DNA of 64,000 nucleotides from Lysobacter capsici (GTDB lineage: Bacteria; Pseudomonadota; Gammaproteobacteria; Xanthomonadales; Xanthomonadaceae): positions 1,798,001-1,862,000 of the forward strand of contig NZ_CP076103.1 of NCBI RefSeq assembly GCF_018732085.1. The letters run 5' to 3'. The notes under the pieces were generated by a model, which saw nothing but the letters and a program-made list of their open reading frames with translations, searched no databases and was not told the origin of the DNA. The stretch's first letter is position 1, and the number at the start of each line of letters is the position of its first letter. A program made the translations under genes and the position numbers. Shown here piece by piece: positions 28,954 through 37,505 of this stretch.

Positions 28954-29826
28954 CTACGGGCCGTAGTCGCGCAGGAAGGCGATGCTGAAGCGCAGGGTCG
29001 CGGCGCCGGCGGCGAGCTCGCCGGCATGGTTGCGGTGGGTGCGGGTCGCGCGCCAGGTGTTGGCGATGTACGCGCCGGCGCGGGTCTGCGCGCGGCCGCG
29101 GACGTCGTCGGTCGCGGCCAGGGCGGCGGCGTAGTCGGACACCGCCAGGGCGCTTTCGACATCGTCGAGCAGGTCGTCGAAGGCCGCGCGTTCGGCCAGC
29201 GGCAGCAGGTCGACCCGGTTGCGCAGGCGCTGGATCTTGTTGGCGATGACCGTGCCGGTCGGGCGCAGGTCGGCCAGGATCAGGAACTGCGAGAAGCCGC
29301 CGTAGGTGCCGCGCGCGCGCACGCTGCCGGCGGCGATTTCGTCGGTGATGTCGCGGAACGCGCCGCCGACCGGCGCCTTGAACAGGCGCAGCCGGCTGCC
29401 GGCGGCGTAGGGCAGCAGGTGGGTGTGCAACTCGACCCGGCCGGTGCCGTTGAAGCGCAGGCCGCCGTAGCGCGGCGGTTCGATGGTGACCATCACCGGC
29501 AGCGCCGATTGCAAGGTGGTGTCGGCATCGGGCAGGCGCGCGAGCAGGTCGGCCTCGCTGAGGCTGACCGCGCGCGCGCTGATCCCCAGGCTGTAGGCGC
29601 TCAGCCCGCTGGCGTCCTCGAAATCGAGCAGCACTTCGGCCAGCGGCGAACCGGGCAGGCCGGGCAGGGTGATGCTCGCCTCGGCGTGGTTGCCGCTGGC
29701 GCTGACGCTGATCGGCAGGGTCTGCGCCTGTGCGCTGGCGGCGAACAGCCACAGGGCGGTGAGTGTCCAGGCGAGCCAGGCGGCGCCCCGGCGCGGAGCC
29801 GGCGACGGCGCGAACGTGTGTCTCAT
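28954..29826 (-). CDS. Secreted protein of unknown function
   Basis: A 290-residue protein with a signal peptide (LAWTLTALWLFAASAQAQ, cleavage near residue 34) and a mature region rich in beta-type segments, followed by a helical C-terminus (NKIQRLRNRVDLLPLAERAAFDDLLDDVESAL). No Cys pairs or catalytic motif are evident. The ATG at 29826 is preceded by AAGGACC. It lies between the FHA operon and the divergent subtilase; the spacing of 78 bp to the FHA gene allows co-transcription. Confidence 0.75.
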   Translation of the reverse strand: MRHTFAPSPAPRRGAAWLAWTLTALWLFAASAQAQTLPISVSASGNHAEASITLPGLPGSPLAEVLLDFEDASGLSAYSLGISARAVSLSEADLLARLPDADTTLQSALPVMVTIEPPRYGGLRFNGTGRVELHTHLLPYAAGSRLRLFKAPVGGAFRDITDEIAAGSVRARGTYGGFSQFLILADLRPTGTVIANKIQRLRNRVDLLPLAERAAFDDLLDDVESALAVSDYAAALAATDDVRGRAQTRAGAYIANTWRATRTHRNHAGELAAGAATLRFSIAFLRDYGP

Positions 29827-29970
29827 GGTCCTTACCCCCTGTTGCGTACCGGGCTTGCGCGCCGGCGTGACTGCCAAGCCCGGTTTGGTCGCAATCCGGG
29901 TTCCCCGTCGCAGCGATCCTGCGCTGCCGGTCCGGGTTTGCACAGCCTACTGCGGGTTTCCCGGCCGGTC

Positions 29971-30068
29971 TGTAGGGGTTTTTCCCTATGCCGGCTGGGC
30001 GGTCTCCCGGATGTCGCCGCAACCGCCATGCGCGCCAAGGTAGGTCACCCCAGCTGTGGGGGCCTACC
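29971..30068 (+). promoter_or_regulatory. Inverted repeats before the subtilase gene
   Basis: Two elements are visible. TAGGG (29973-29977) / CCCTA (29984-29988) is a short operator-like palindrome. A larger hairpin, GGTAGG..CCCC / GGGG..CCTACC (30039-30068), ends two bases before the AGGGAG ribosome site and could modulate translation. Both roles are inferred. Confidence 0.4.
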
Positions 30069-30085
30069 AGGGAGTTTCGCCGAAC

Positions 30086-31477
30086 ATGCAACTCAGCCGC
30101 CGCACCCTCCTCAAATTCTCCGCTCTGGCCGTCGGCATGATGGCCAGCGGCATGAGCTTCGCCGAAGCCCGCCTCGGCGCCGCGCTGGAAACCGCGCTGA
30201 GCACCGCGCAGGCCGCCAAGCCGCTGGAAGTGATCGTCTCCTACAACCAGAACGGCCCGCTGCGCGCGAGCCAACTGCAGGCGCTCAAGCTGTTGGGCAT
30301 CGACACCGGCGTGAGCATGCGCGCGCTGCCGATCGCCGGCGCCCTGGCCACCCCGGCGCAGATCCGCGCCCTGGCCCAGCGCGGCGACGTGCTGTCGATC
30401 CATCTCAACAAGCCGCTGACCTATTACAACCAGGAAGCGCGCGAGCTGTCCGGGGTCAACCGCGTGCAGGCCAATCCGGGCGACTTCGGCCGCACCACGC
30501 CGTTCACCGGCAAGGGCGTGGCGGTGATGATCAACGACTCGGGCATCGACGCCACCCACGCCGATCTCAAGTACGGCCAGCGCGTGGTCCAGAACGTGCA
30601 GGCGCTGACCAATCTGCATTCGGTCGTCGACTTCCTGCCGGTGACGGTGCTGGAAAACCAGCTCAACACCGACATCAGCTCCGGTCACGGCACCCATTGC
30701 GCCGGCACCGTCGGCGGCAGCGGCGCGCAGTCCGCCGGGCTGTACCGCGGCGTCGCCACCGGCGCGGATCTGGTCGGTTACGGCTCGGGCGCGGTGATCT
30801 CGATCCTCGATGCGGTCGGCGGTTTCGACTACGCGATCTCGCACAAGAACAGCTTCGCCTCGCCGATCAAGGTGATCTCCAATTCCTGGGGTTCCTCGGG
30901 CACCTTCGACCCGACCGATCCGGTCAGCCTGGCGACCTACGAGGCTTACAAGAACGGCATCGTCAGCGTGTTCGCCGCCGGCAACGACGGCCCCGGCGCC
31001 AATACCCACAATCCCTACGCGCAGGCGCCGTGGGTGATTTCGGTCGGCGCCGGCAACAAGGACGGCACCCTGGCCGACTTCTCCTCGCGCGGCAATCCGG
31101 GCGAGACCGGCAGCTTCACCATGCCCGACGGCCAGCGCTGGACCTATGTCAACGAACCGACCCTGGTCGCGACCGGCGTCGACATCGTCTCGACCCGCGC
31201 CCTGACCGGCGCGTTGCCGCTGCTGGCGATCCAGCAGGACGCCTCGCTCGGCGCGCGGCTGCCGTTCTACACCCACATGAGCGGCACCTCGATGGCGACC
31301 CCGCACGTGGCCGGCATCGTCGCGCTGCTGTTCGAGGCCAAGCCCTCGCTCAAGCCGCTGGAGGTCAAGCAGATCCTCAGCCAGACCGCCAACCCGATGG
31401 CGGGCCGGCAGCGTTTCGAAGTCGGCAGCGGCCACGTCGACGCCTACGAGGCGGTCGGGGTCGCGAACGCCTACTGA
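30086..31477 (+). CDS. Subtilisin-like (S8) serine protease with Tat-type signal
   Basis: A 463-residue protease. The N-terminus MQLSRRTLLKFSALAVGM has the twin-arginine pattern, implying folded export by Tat. Residues about 45-110 look like an inhibitor-type propeptide (I9). The catalytic triad is Asp151 (MINDSG), His201 (SGHGTHCAG) and Ser402 (SGTSMATPHVAG), with oxyanion Asn300. It ends directly after the catalytic domain, with no C-terminal repeats. It is divergent from the FHA/kinase operon and its secreted neighbour. Extracellular or periplasmic proteolysis expected. Confidence 0.93.
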   Translation: MQLSRRTLLKFSALAVGMMASGMSFAEARLGAALETALSTAQAAKPLEVIVSYNQNGPLRASQLQALKLLGIDTGVSMRALPIAGALATPAQIRALAQRGDVLSIHLNKPLTYYNQEARELSGVNRVQANPGDFGRTTPFTGKGVAVMINDSGIDATHADLKYGQRVVQNVQALTNLHSVVDFLPVTVLENQLNTDISSGHGTHCAGTVGGSGAQSAGLYRGVATGADLVGYGSGAVISILDAVGGFDYAISHKNSFASPIKVISNSWGSSGTFDPTDPVSLATYEAYKNGIVSVFAAGNDGPGANTHNPYAQAPWVISVGAGNKDGTLADFSSRGNPGETGSFTMPDGQRWTYVNEPTLVATGVDIVSTRALTGALPLLAIQQDASLGARLPFYTHMSGTSMATPHVAGIVALLFEAKPSLKPLEVKQILSQTANPMAGRQRFEVGSGHVDAYEAVGVANAY

Positions 31478-31586
31478 TCCACCGAGTCTGGACCGGCCGC
31501 TCTGGTCGTACCGGTCCGCACCCCGTCCGCGGCCTCGCGTGCCCGATGCCGCGGGCGTCTCTCCGAACGCGGCAACTGTTGTCATG

Positions 31587-31625
31587 AACGGGTATCCGGT
31601 TGGGTGCGGATACCCGTTTTTTTGT
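31587..31625 (+). terminator. Rho-independent terminator after the protease gene
   Basis: Twelve-base-pair stem AACGGGTATCCG / CGGATACCCGTT (31587-31598, 31607-31618) followed by seven T residues. One of the strongest in the window. Confidence 0.92.
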
Positions 31626-31738
31626 GCTTGCGGTTGCGGGGGCAGGAGCCGAGTCGCGCGGCGGGCGGTCGCCGGCTGCGATAGGTTGCGATTGGTTGGC
31701 TTCGACTGGCGCAGCGAGGCGCTTGGAACGTTGGGGCG

Positions 31739-32400
31739 ACCTGATCGGAATGCGTCGGAGAGAGCCTTTCTCGCAGAGACTTCAAGTCGGCGTCGTGACA
31801 CGACGGGTTCACATGAGTGCAATACGGCGCGCCTGCGCTCGCTCGCCGCATCGCCCGGAAATCTTTTGTGGGAGGGGCTTCAGCCCCGACGCTCCTGGTT
31901 CCGATCGCGCCGAATCTCTAGTTACGACCTGATCGAAAGGCGTCGGGGCTGAAGCCCCTCCCACAGAGACTTCGGATCGGCGTGGTGAGACGAATGGTTC
32001 GGATGAGTGCGATACGGCGCGCCTGTATTGGCTTGCCGCGTTGCCCGGAAATCTTTTGTGGGAGGGGCTTCAGCCCCGACGCTCCTGGTTCCGATCGCTC
32101 CGAGTCTCCAGTTACGACCTGATCGAAAGGCGTCGGGGCTGAAGCCCCTCCCACAGGGACTTCGGATCGGCGTGGTGAGACGAATGGTTCGGATGAGTGC
32201 GATACGGCGCGCCTGTATTGGCTTGCCGTGTCGCCTGGAAATCTTTTGTGGGAGGGGCTTCAGCCCTGACGCTCCTCGTTCCGATCGCTTCGAATCTCTA
32301 GTTACGACCTGATCGAAGGGCGTCGGGGCGATAGCCCCTTGCGCAGAGACTTCGGGTCGGCGTGATGAATCGGATGATTCGGTTCGACGCGGCGCGGTAG
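31739..32400. repeat. Tandem array of REP pairs, 190-bp period
   Basis: The phrase GGAAATCTTTTGTGGGAGG recurs with exact spacing: ATCTTTTGTG starts at 31861, 32051 and 32241. Each unit holds a forward palindrome (GTGGGAGGGGCTTCAGCCCC) and, about 75 bases later, its inverse (GTCGGGGCTGAAGCCCCTCC). Degenerate partial units flank both ends (31739 and 32330-32400). Units 2 and 3 are nearly identical, indicating recent duplication. Confidence 0.9.
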
Positions 32401-32490
32401 CAAGGCGACGCGACGAATGAGTGCCGGGATGTCGCGCACGAGACTCACGAGTCAGCTAACGACGCCGGCAAGTCCCGCGTCCGCAATCCG

Positions 32491-32991
32491 TCAGCGCGCC
32501 GCTGCAGGAGCGCGAGGATCGCCCGGCGCGATGTTGAACCGCGCCGCCGCGGACGGTGACACTTCGTCACGACGCAAAACGCCCAGGCCGCCAGGTAGCG
32601 ACGACGCGCGCTGCGACAGCGCCGCGACCAGCGCGTCGTGCTCGTGGGAATAGGCGGCTGCGCGCGAGACGGCCGGTGTGCGAGCGGCGAGGCGTCCGGC
32701 GAAGGCGGCGTCTGCAGGTCCAGACACAGCGTGCAGTGTCGAGACGGCCGCACCCGAAACGTACGCGGGCGCAACGCAAATGCCCGAAGCAAACTCGGGC
32801 CAAACAGGCGCAGGTGAGGCAAAAAGGGGTGAAGCAGAAAGGGCCGAAGCAGGAAGCGCCGAAGCAGAACGGGCCGAAGCAGAAGGAGCCGCTGCTCGGG
32901 CCAACAGCGCCAGCGCCGAGACAGCGGCCAGTACGAGGAGGTAGCGGGGCAGCGCGCGGACCGAATCCTGGACCCAATTCGCTGCCTTCAT
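32491..32991 (-). CDS. Possible Ala/Ser-rich membrane-anchored protein
   Basis: A 166-residue frame from MKAANWVQDSVRALPRYLLV with one N-terminal hydrophobic helix (about 13-30), then a low-complexity stretch made of repeated SA-S-AL units encoded by 15-bp imperfect repeats, and a charged end. The plus-strand reading of the same repeats (KQ-rich) is less convincing. No family is recognised; it may be a rapidly changing secreted or anchored protein, or non-coding repeat DNA. Confidence 0.4.
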   Translation of the reverse strand: MKAANWVQDSVRALPRYLLVLAAVSALALLARAAAPSASARSASALPASALSASPLFASPAPVWPEFASGICVAPAYVSGAAVSTLHAVSGPADAAFAGRLAARTPAVSRAAAYSHEHDALVAALSQRASSLPGGLGVLRRDEVSPSAAARFNIAPGDPRAPAAAR

Positions 32992-33456
32992 GCACGCGTC
33001 CCGCATCGTCCCAGCGAGACAAACCGAGCGGCCATCCTGGCCGTCGGCGCAAGTTCCTTTTTGCCGTGCATACCACTACTCCAACCTCTGCAATCAGTAA
33101 CCCCGGCTCCGCTGGCTCACCTGCTCAAGGGTGACGGCCTGTTCTCCATTGCTGAGCGGCATCCGTGTCATCGCATCGACCGTGCTGCCGGGGCCCGCGT
33201 AGATTGAGCCGCACCCGCCGCGAAAGCAGTAGGCCGACGGCGCGGCGGTGTGTAGGAATTTTCTGACCCCCGGTTACGGCGTGGGTCCGAATAAATACGC
33301 CGGCCCGTCAATGCGGCCTGGCGTGATGCGCCGCGCCGAGCATCGCGCCGAAGCGTGGCGGCGGCGATCGCATCGTCGCAGCGCACGCCGGGCCCGCACT
33401 CGACGCACTTCGCTGACCCGACGCTCGGTTCGCTTCGAACCCGCGAATCCCGAACC
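32992..33456. other. Intergenic, no gene seen
   Basis: About 465 bp between the possible Ala/Ser-rich gene and the DUF6491 lipoprotein gene. Only Arg/Pro-rich shadow frames are present; I see no promoter or hairpin that stands out. Confidence 0.5.
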
Positions 33457-33921
33457 TCAGGGCTTGGCGTCTTCCGGCATCGTCCCGGCGGCGCGCATGT
33501 CCTGCTGCGCCTGCTTGATCGCCTTGACGTCGAGCGGAAGGATGCGGCTGATGAAGCACGGCATCTTGATCGACTGCCGGCCGAGCACCAGGACCTTGTC
33601 GAAGCGTTGATGCACGCGCCCCATCTGGTTGCTGACCGTGATCGCCTGGGCAAAGTCCAGGTCCGGGCAGCGGCCGTTGAGTTCGAGCAGATAGGCCTGG
33701 TTGGGCTTGGTCCACAGCGCGAGCGCGCTGTCGCCCAGCGGCGTCCAGCCGTTGATGCTGCCGAAGTACTGGAAGCTGTCGACCGGCGCGCCGGCGTGCG
33801 CGCGGTACAGGGCCAGGCGCTGGTTGTCGTCCATCTTCGGGCCAGTCGCGCAGCCGGCCAGCGCCAGCGCGGCGAGCACGGCCGAAAGCAGCGCGGGAGC
33901 CAGCGAAATAAGCCGTTTCAT
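33457..33921 (-). CDS. DUF6491-like lipoprotein
   Basis: A 154-residue lipoprotein with signal MKRLISLAPALLSAVLAALA and lipobox LAGC (Cys23). The mature domain (LALYRAHAGAPVDSFQYFGSINGWTPLGDSALALWTKPNQAYLLELNGRC, split here only for description) resembles the DUF6491 family common in Lysobacter and Xanthomonas. Two cysteines (NGRCPDL and KMPCFISRI) could pair. Periplasmic, function unknown. Confidence 0.75.
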   Translation of the reverse strand: MKRLISLAPALLSAVLAALALAGCATGPKMDDNQRLALYRAHAGAPVDSFQYFGSINGWTPLGDSALALWTKPNQAYLLELNGRCPDLDFAQAITVSNQMGRVHQRFDKVLVLGRQSIKMPCFISRILPLDVKAIKQAQQDMRAAGTMPEDAKP

Positions 33922-34032
33922 GATCGATTCTCCGGGCGGCGCAGCCGCCGTTGCGGGCGTTCGCAGGCATGATGCGCCCGCCCGCGAAAGGCGGCGTCGA
34001 TGCGGCCGAGCATCGTTCAGCGCGCATGAGGC

Positions 34033-34061
34033 TTGCCATCCCCGCCTGCCGTCCGTATCAT
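34033..34061 (+). promoter_or_regulatory. tRNA-Phe promoter
   Basis: TTGCCA (34033-34038) and TATCAT (34056-34061) with a 17-bp spacer, followed by a GC-rich discriminator typical of stringently controlled stable-RNA promoters. Expected start is near 34068, 23 bases before the tRNA. Confidence 0.75.
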
Positions 34062-34090
34062 GCCGCCTCTCTCACGGGTTGCCGTGAAAT

Positions 34091-34166
34091 GGCCGGGTAG
34101 CTCAGTTGGTAGAGCAGGGGATTGAAAATCCCCGTGTCGGGGGTTCAATTCCCTCCCCGGCCACCA
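34091..34166 (+). tRNA. tRNA-Phe (anticodon GAA), phage attachment target
   Basis: Acceptor GGCCGGG / CCCGGCC, anticodon arm GGGGA-TTGAAAA-TCCCC with GAA, T-loop GTTCAATTC, encoded CCA. The 3' 57 bases lie inside the left 60-bp attachment repeat; the gene is intact, so the integrated phage reconstitutes rather than destroys it. Confidence 0.98.
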
Positions 34167-34169
34167 TTT
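34110..34169 (+). repeat. Left attachment site (60-bp direct repeat)
   Basis: Identical over 60 bases to 42086-42145. It covers the tRNA-Phe sequence from the D-arm end (TAGAGCAGGGG) through the encoded CCA and TTT. Confidence 0.97.
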
Positions 34170-34177
34170 TCAGGCGT

Positions 34178-35011
34178 CTAGCCTTGTGGTGGCAGAAGCG
34201 GCAGCAGGCATTGCGCATACGCCGCGAATTGGCTTGGGGCTAGATGGGCGTATCGGCGCACCATAGCCTCCGAGTTCCAGCCTCCTAAATCTTGCAGCGC
34301 ATACAGCGGCGTGCCCATCTGGGCATGCCAGCTTGCCCACGTATGCCGCAAGTCGTGCCAGCGAAAGTTCTCAATGCCTGCGCGTCGCTGCGCTTTCTTC
34401 CATGCCGCCGTGTTGAGCCGGCCTATGCGTTTTCCCCTGTAAACGAAGACGTATAGCGCGTGTCTGCCTCGCCATCGCTCAAGCACTACCGCAGCAGCAT
34501 CGTTGAGCGGAACAGTAATCGGCTTGCGTGACTTCGACTGATCGGGGTGAATCCAAAGCCGCCGAGTCGGCAAGTCGATCTGTGACCATTCAAGTCCAAC
34601 GACATTACCGTGGCGCAGGCCAGTCGATAGCGCGAGGAGTGCCGCATCGCGTTGATGCTCGGGCAGTTCGGAGAGCAAACGTTGTGCTTGCGGAGCGGTG
34701 AGCCATCGAATACGTCGGTGCAGCTCTCGCTGTAGCTGCACCTTAGGTATTCGGTCGACCCACTGCCAAACAAGCTGAGCTCGGCGGAGGACGGCACGCA
34801 CAACGGCGAGATACCGATTCACTGTGGCGGTAGCACTCTCAAGCCGTTTCGCGCTTGCGATTTGTGCAATGTGATCACCAGTGATTTCTGACAATAATTT
34901 TCCCGATAGGTATCGAGAGACCCAGGACAACTTCTGTACGTCGCGTGCGTGGTCTGCCTTATCGCGAGTCTCATCGAGCCAGCGTGACGCAGCCTCATCC
35001 CATGTATGCAT
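34178..35011 (-). CDS. Tyrosine recombinase, phage integrase
   Basis: A 277-residue integrase. The N-terminal SAM-like domain (about 1-95) precedes the catalytic domain with Arg133 (TGLRHGNV), a Lys in SKSRKP, His219-x-x-Arg222 (HDLRHTW), and Tyr254 nucleophile (RRYAHL). The second histidine position is Trp245 (LGGWN), an accepted variant. The ATG at 35011 stands after AAGGAG, so a longer frame reaching 35206 is rejected. It lies adjacent to the left attachment site, typical for tRNA-targeting integrases. Confidence 0.95.
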   Translation of the reverse strand: MHTWDEAASRWLDETRDKADHARDVQKLSWVSRYLSGKLLSEITGDHIAQIASAKRLESATATVNRYLAVVRAVLRRAQLVWQWVDRIPKVQLQRELHRRIRWLTAPQAQRLLSELPEHQRDAALLALSTGLRHGNVVGLEWSQIDLPTRRLWIHPDQSKSRKPITVPLNDAAAVVLERWRGRHALYVFVYRGKRIGRLNTAAWKKAQRRAGIENFRWHDLRHTWASWHAQMGTPLYALQDLGGWNSEAMVRRYAHLAPSQFAAYAQCLLPLLPPQG

Positions 35012-35071
35012 TACTGCTCCTTGCGGTGATGCCCCCCGGTCGAAAAACAATAGCGATTCAGAACGAAAGAG

Positions 35072-35088
35072 CGCAACTATCAGTTGCG
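35072..35088. promoter_or_regulatory. Palindrome in the integrase upstream region
   Basis: CGCAACT-ATC-AGTTGCG, a perfect 7-bp inverted repeat about 60 bp before the integrase start. On the minus strand TTGAAA lies just upstream, so the palindrome would overlap the integrase promoter as an operator. Confidence 0.45.
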
Positions 35089-35192
35089 TTATCGGGCTTT
35101 CAAAAATTGGCCAAGGGGGAAGGGTTGCGCAAGTGAGGCGCAAGTCAGGCGTCGGCCGACCATACCGATTAAGATCCACCAAGTACGGAAAT

Positions 35193-35222
35193 AAAAAAGG
35201 CCCCAACCTGGGGGCCTTTTTT
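35193..35222. terminator. Bidirectional terminator
   Basis: Perfect 12-bp stem AAAAAAGGCCCC / GGGGCCTTTTTT with a 6-base loop. It ends the virion operon on the minus strand and separates it from the integrase; on the plus strand it would stop read-through from tRNA-Phe. Confidence 0.92.
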
Positions 35223-35634
35223 ATCTGCAGGCGTCGAATACGCGATCGTTCCAGGCTCGACGGCCGTCATAGCTGGTATGGCGGCCATGCTCGCTTTCCA
35301 AATACTCATCCCTCGCCCGCTTCATATCCGCACAGGCGCTGTAGCCGGTGTTAGGCCCAATAACGGTGCCGGGCCCGGCACCACCACGAGCACGCTGCGC
35401 TTGGCGTGCCAAATAGCCGGGGTCGACGGTGGACGGATTTCTAGGCGGCGGCCGGCGATTGGCTTCGGCTGTGCTTTCCCAGGTTGTCCAGACCTGTTTG
35501 AGCTGCTGATTACCGGCACACGGCTCAGATTGGTAACTGACTTCCTTGCCTGCCACGCACTTGTATACGTCCTGCGCGGCAGTCTGGGTGGCACCCAGAA
35601 TGGAAATGGCTGCGACAACTGTCCTTAGCAACAT
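35221..35634 (-). CDS. DUF4124-like secreted protein, possible phage cargo
   Basis: A 137-residue protein with a signal peptide (MLLRTVVAAISILGATQTAAQ) followed by the DUF4124 pattern DVYKCVAGKEVSYQSEPCAG, then a linker and a C-terminal helix with two more cysteines (YSACADM, VFDACR). The family is a periplasmic host family, so this is probably a host-derived passenger expressed by the lysogen. The ATG at 35634 is favoured because AGGGGG precedes it. It is the last gene before the terminator, 208 bp after zot; nothing else is visible in that gap. Confidence 0.75.
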   Translation of the reverse strand: MLLRTVVAAISILGATQTAAQDVYKCVAGKEVSYQSEPCAGNQQLKQVWTTWESTAEANRRPPPRNPSTVDPGYLARQAQRARGGAGPGTVIGPNTGYSACADMKRARDEYLESEHGRHTSYDGRRAWNDRVFDACR

Positions 35635-35842
35635 AGCGCCCCCTGCGCTTCCTGTTGCGCGCAGCATAACGCCGGCACTCGGCTGACGGCGTATCTAAAA
35701 AACGGGTCAGCGGGAGAGGGGCGGCCCAGTCGGTCGACCTCTGCCAGGAGACCTGGCCTAGTACCTGTTCGGACCAGGCGCAGGCGCGGGTAAGGCGTTT
35801 GGCTGGAATGCCCTGCAGGGTAATGGCCTGGACTACGTGGAG

Positions 35843-37177
35843 CTAATCGCGACTGGCAGCAGGAGCAGCTGCAGGCGCGGCATCTGCAGACGAGGACGTG
35901 CCGCCGTAGCCAATACCGCCGTACCCAGTGAGCTGCTGGGCCTGGATGGTAGCGCCACCGGCAAACGCGCTAGATGGGGCTGCATACGCCGTTGGAGGTG
36001 AACCTGAGGCCTGGACGGGGTAGCCCTCGCGGATGCGCTGCGCGGTGTTGCTGGACTGCGAATAGAGCGGGTCTACCGGCCAAGAAGTAAACAGGATCGT
36101 GCGATCCGCAAAGGTAGCTACCACGCCGTAAGACTCGTGAACGACCCGCCAGCCCATGGCCTCGATCTGATCGCTTGTGAGCCGCTCTATCGCGTTCCCT
36201 TGCGGCGTGCGCCACTCCAAGAGGTAGCGGCCACCAATATCGCCAGACAGGCGCGGTCGACCGGCTTTGGTCATTTCCAGTAGGTGGCGAGCGATCGCGG
36301 GGTATTTCGCCAGCTCATCGACCTTGGGCGGCGGCGGACCAGGAGGCTTTGCGGCCGTAGCCAGAGGCGCAGGGGCGACCGGAGCAGGACGAGGCGCAGG
36401 CTCGCCAACGAGCGGGTACTCGTTCGTCTGCGCGGCAGCGGGTGTATCAACAATCGACATGCCGCCGCTGAAAAAGGAATAGAGCAGGCCGACCGCGATT
36501 GCCAACACCACCACCGCGATAAACACCGGAACACGGACAGCCTGCCAAACGGTTTTCGATCCGGCTGTGTATGCACCGGTATTAGTCGCACTGGGCTGGA
36601 AGCCCTTATACAACGGGAAAATAGCCGGGTTGTAAGCGAGGGTTTGTGAGCTGATCTTTTCAAACCTGCCGGGAACCGTCACTCCGTAAAAGCGCACGAC
36701 ATAGCGACCTTCCTGGCCTATTGCAGTGAGCTTTGTAAAAACACACTTGCGCTCGACCCGGAGCACCAGCGCGGTATGGACACGCTTAAACGCTTGCGTC
36801 ATGAGAACGATATCGATGCCGAGATGTCCATGCATAGCAAAAAACTTCTCTTGCTCGGTAGGCAGCGGGTTCCGTGACGAAACGTAAAAGTCGTGGCACT
36901 CATCGATGACCACAAGCGAATTCGGCTCGATCTTGAACGACGGCGGATCGTCACCATGCGCAACGAATAGCGCCTTAACCTCATCGGGTGCGACCGAGAT
37001 AAGCAGCTGGCGTATACGCTCGACTGGCAGCGACAGGTGCTTCGCGATGTTTTCGTAATGCAAGCCGTTGATGCGCGCATACACGTGCCGACCTGCGGCA
37101 AGCGCCGGCAAAACGTGCGTGAGTATCGTGTCGTAACTCTTGCCCGACCGAGGCAAGCCTTCCTGGCAAACGATCAT
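35843..37177 (-). CDS. zot: Zot/pI-family assembly ATPase
   Basis: Inner-membrane motor for filamentous-phage extrusion. The 444 residues start with Walker A GLPRSGKSY (7-15), Walker B LVVIDECHDF (88-97) and the Zot core FYVSSRNPLPTEQEKFF; one membrane helix is at about 216-236. The C-terminal periplasmic part is Pro-rich then structured, ending in a low-complexity tail. The start is 4 bases after the pVI stop. Zot is the hallmark gene of inoviruses. Confidence 0.95.
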   Translation of the reverse strand: MIVCQEGLPRSGKSYDTILTHVLPALAAGRHVYARINGLHYENIAKHLSLPVERIRQLLISVAPDEVKALFVAHGDDPPSFKIEPNSLVVIDECHDFYVSSRNPLPTEQEKFFAMHGHLGIDIVLMTQAFKRVHTALVLRVERKCVFTKLTAIGQEGRYVVRFYGVTVPGRFEKISSQTLAYNPAIFPLYKGFQPSATNTGAYTAGSKTVWQAVRVPVFIAVVVLAIAVGLLYSFFSGGMSIVDTPAAAQTNEYPLVGEPAPRPAPVAPAPLATAAKPPGPPPPKVDELAKYPAIARHLLEMTKAGRPRLSGDIGGRYLLEWRTPQGNAIERLTSDQIEAMGWRVVHESYGVVATFADRTILFTSWPVDPLYSQSSNTAQRIREGYPVQASGSPPTAYAAPSSAFAGGATIQAQQLTGYGGIGYGGTSSSADAAPAAAPAASRD

Positions 37178-37181
37178 ATGA

Positions 37182-37496
37182 TCACCACTGGAAAAACGTT
37201 AGGAGCTTGCGGGTAAAGCGAAATCCGTAGGCCGCGCCGATCAAACCAAGACCCTCGCCGATACGAAACGTGTTGAGTGCCCAACCAACGGTGGGACCCG
37301 CCTGAGACAACAACGAGCAAAGCGAATATGGCGCGAGGAAATCGGGCGCAGGAATAAGCTGGATAAGGAACAGCCAAGCCGTGGCCGACTGATGCAGCCA
37401 GAACATAAAAATCGCTTCAAGCAGGTGTTGAAGCGCAGCGAACAACGCAATGAACTGTTCGCGAAACCAGTCTGTGAGTTTGCTAAGCCAGCCCAT
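37182..37496 (-). CDS. Minor coat protein pVI-like (DUF2523)
   Basis: A 104-residue, very hydrophobic protein with at least three helices (about 14-35, 40-62, 78-95), located between pIII and Zot. This position and topology are those of pVI, the DUF2523 family, which caps the virion end that leaves the cell last. Confidence 0.8.
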   Translation of the reverse strand: MGWLSKLTDWFREQFIALFAALQHLLEAIFMFWLHQSATAWLFLIQLIPAPDFLAPYSLCSLLSQAGPTVGWALNTFRIGEGLGLIGAAYGFRFTRKLLTFFQW

Positions 37497-37505
37497 GGTA
37501 ATCCC

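Noticed and set aside
27919..31587. A 1222-residue plus-strand frame
   Set aside because: Its composition is Arg/Gln/Gly-rich and it is antisense to the FHA gene and shifted against the protease gene.
31739..32400. CRISPR-like regular repeats
   Set aside because: The period is 190 bp, the repeated part is most of the unit, there are no short unique spacers and no cas genes.
32556..33134. Plus-strand Lys/Gln-rich frame
   Set aside because: It has no ribosome site and no hydrophobic start, whereas the minus strand has a membrane helix over the same repeats.
35012..35206. Longer N-terminus for the integrase
   Set aside because: AAGGAG stands just before the ATG at 35011, and the upstream part crosses the likely promoter and terminator.
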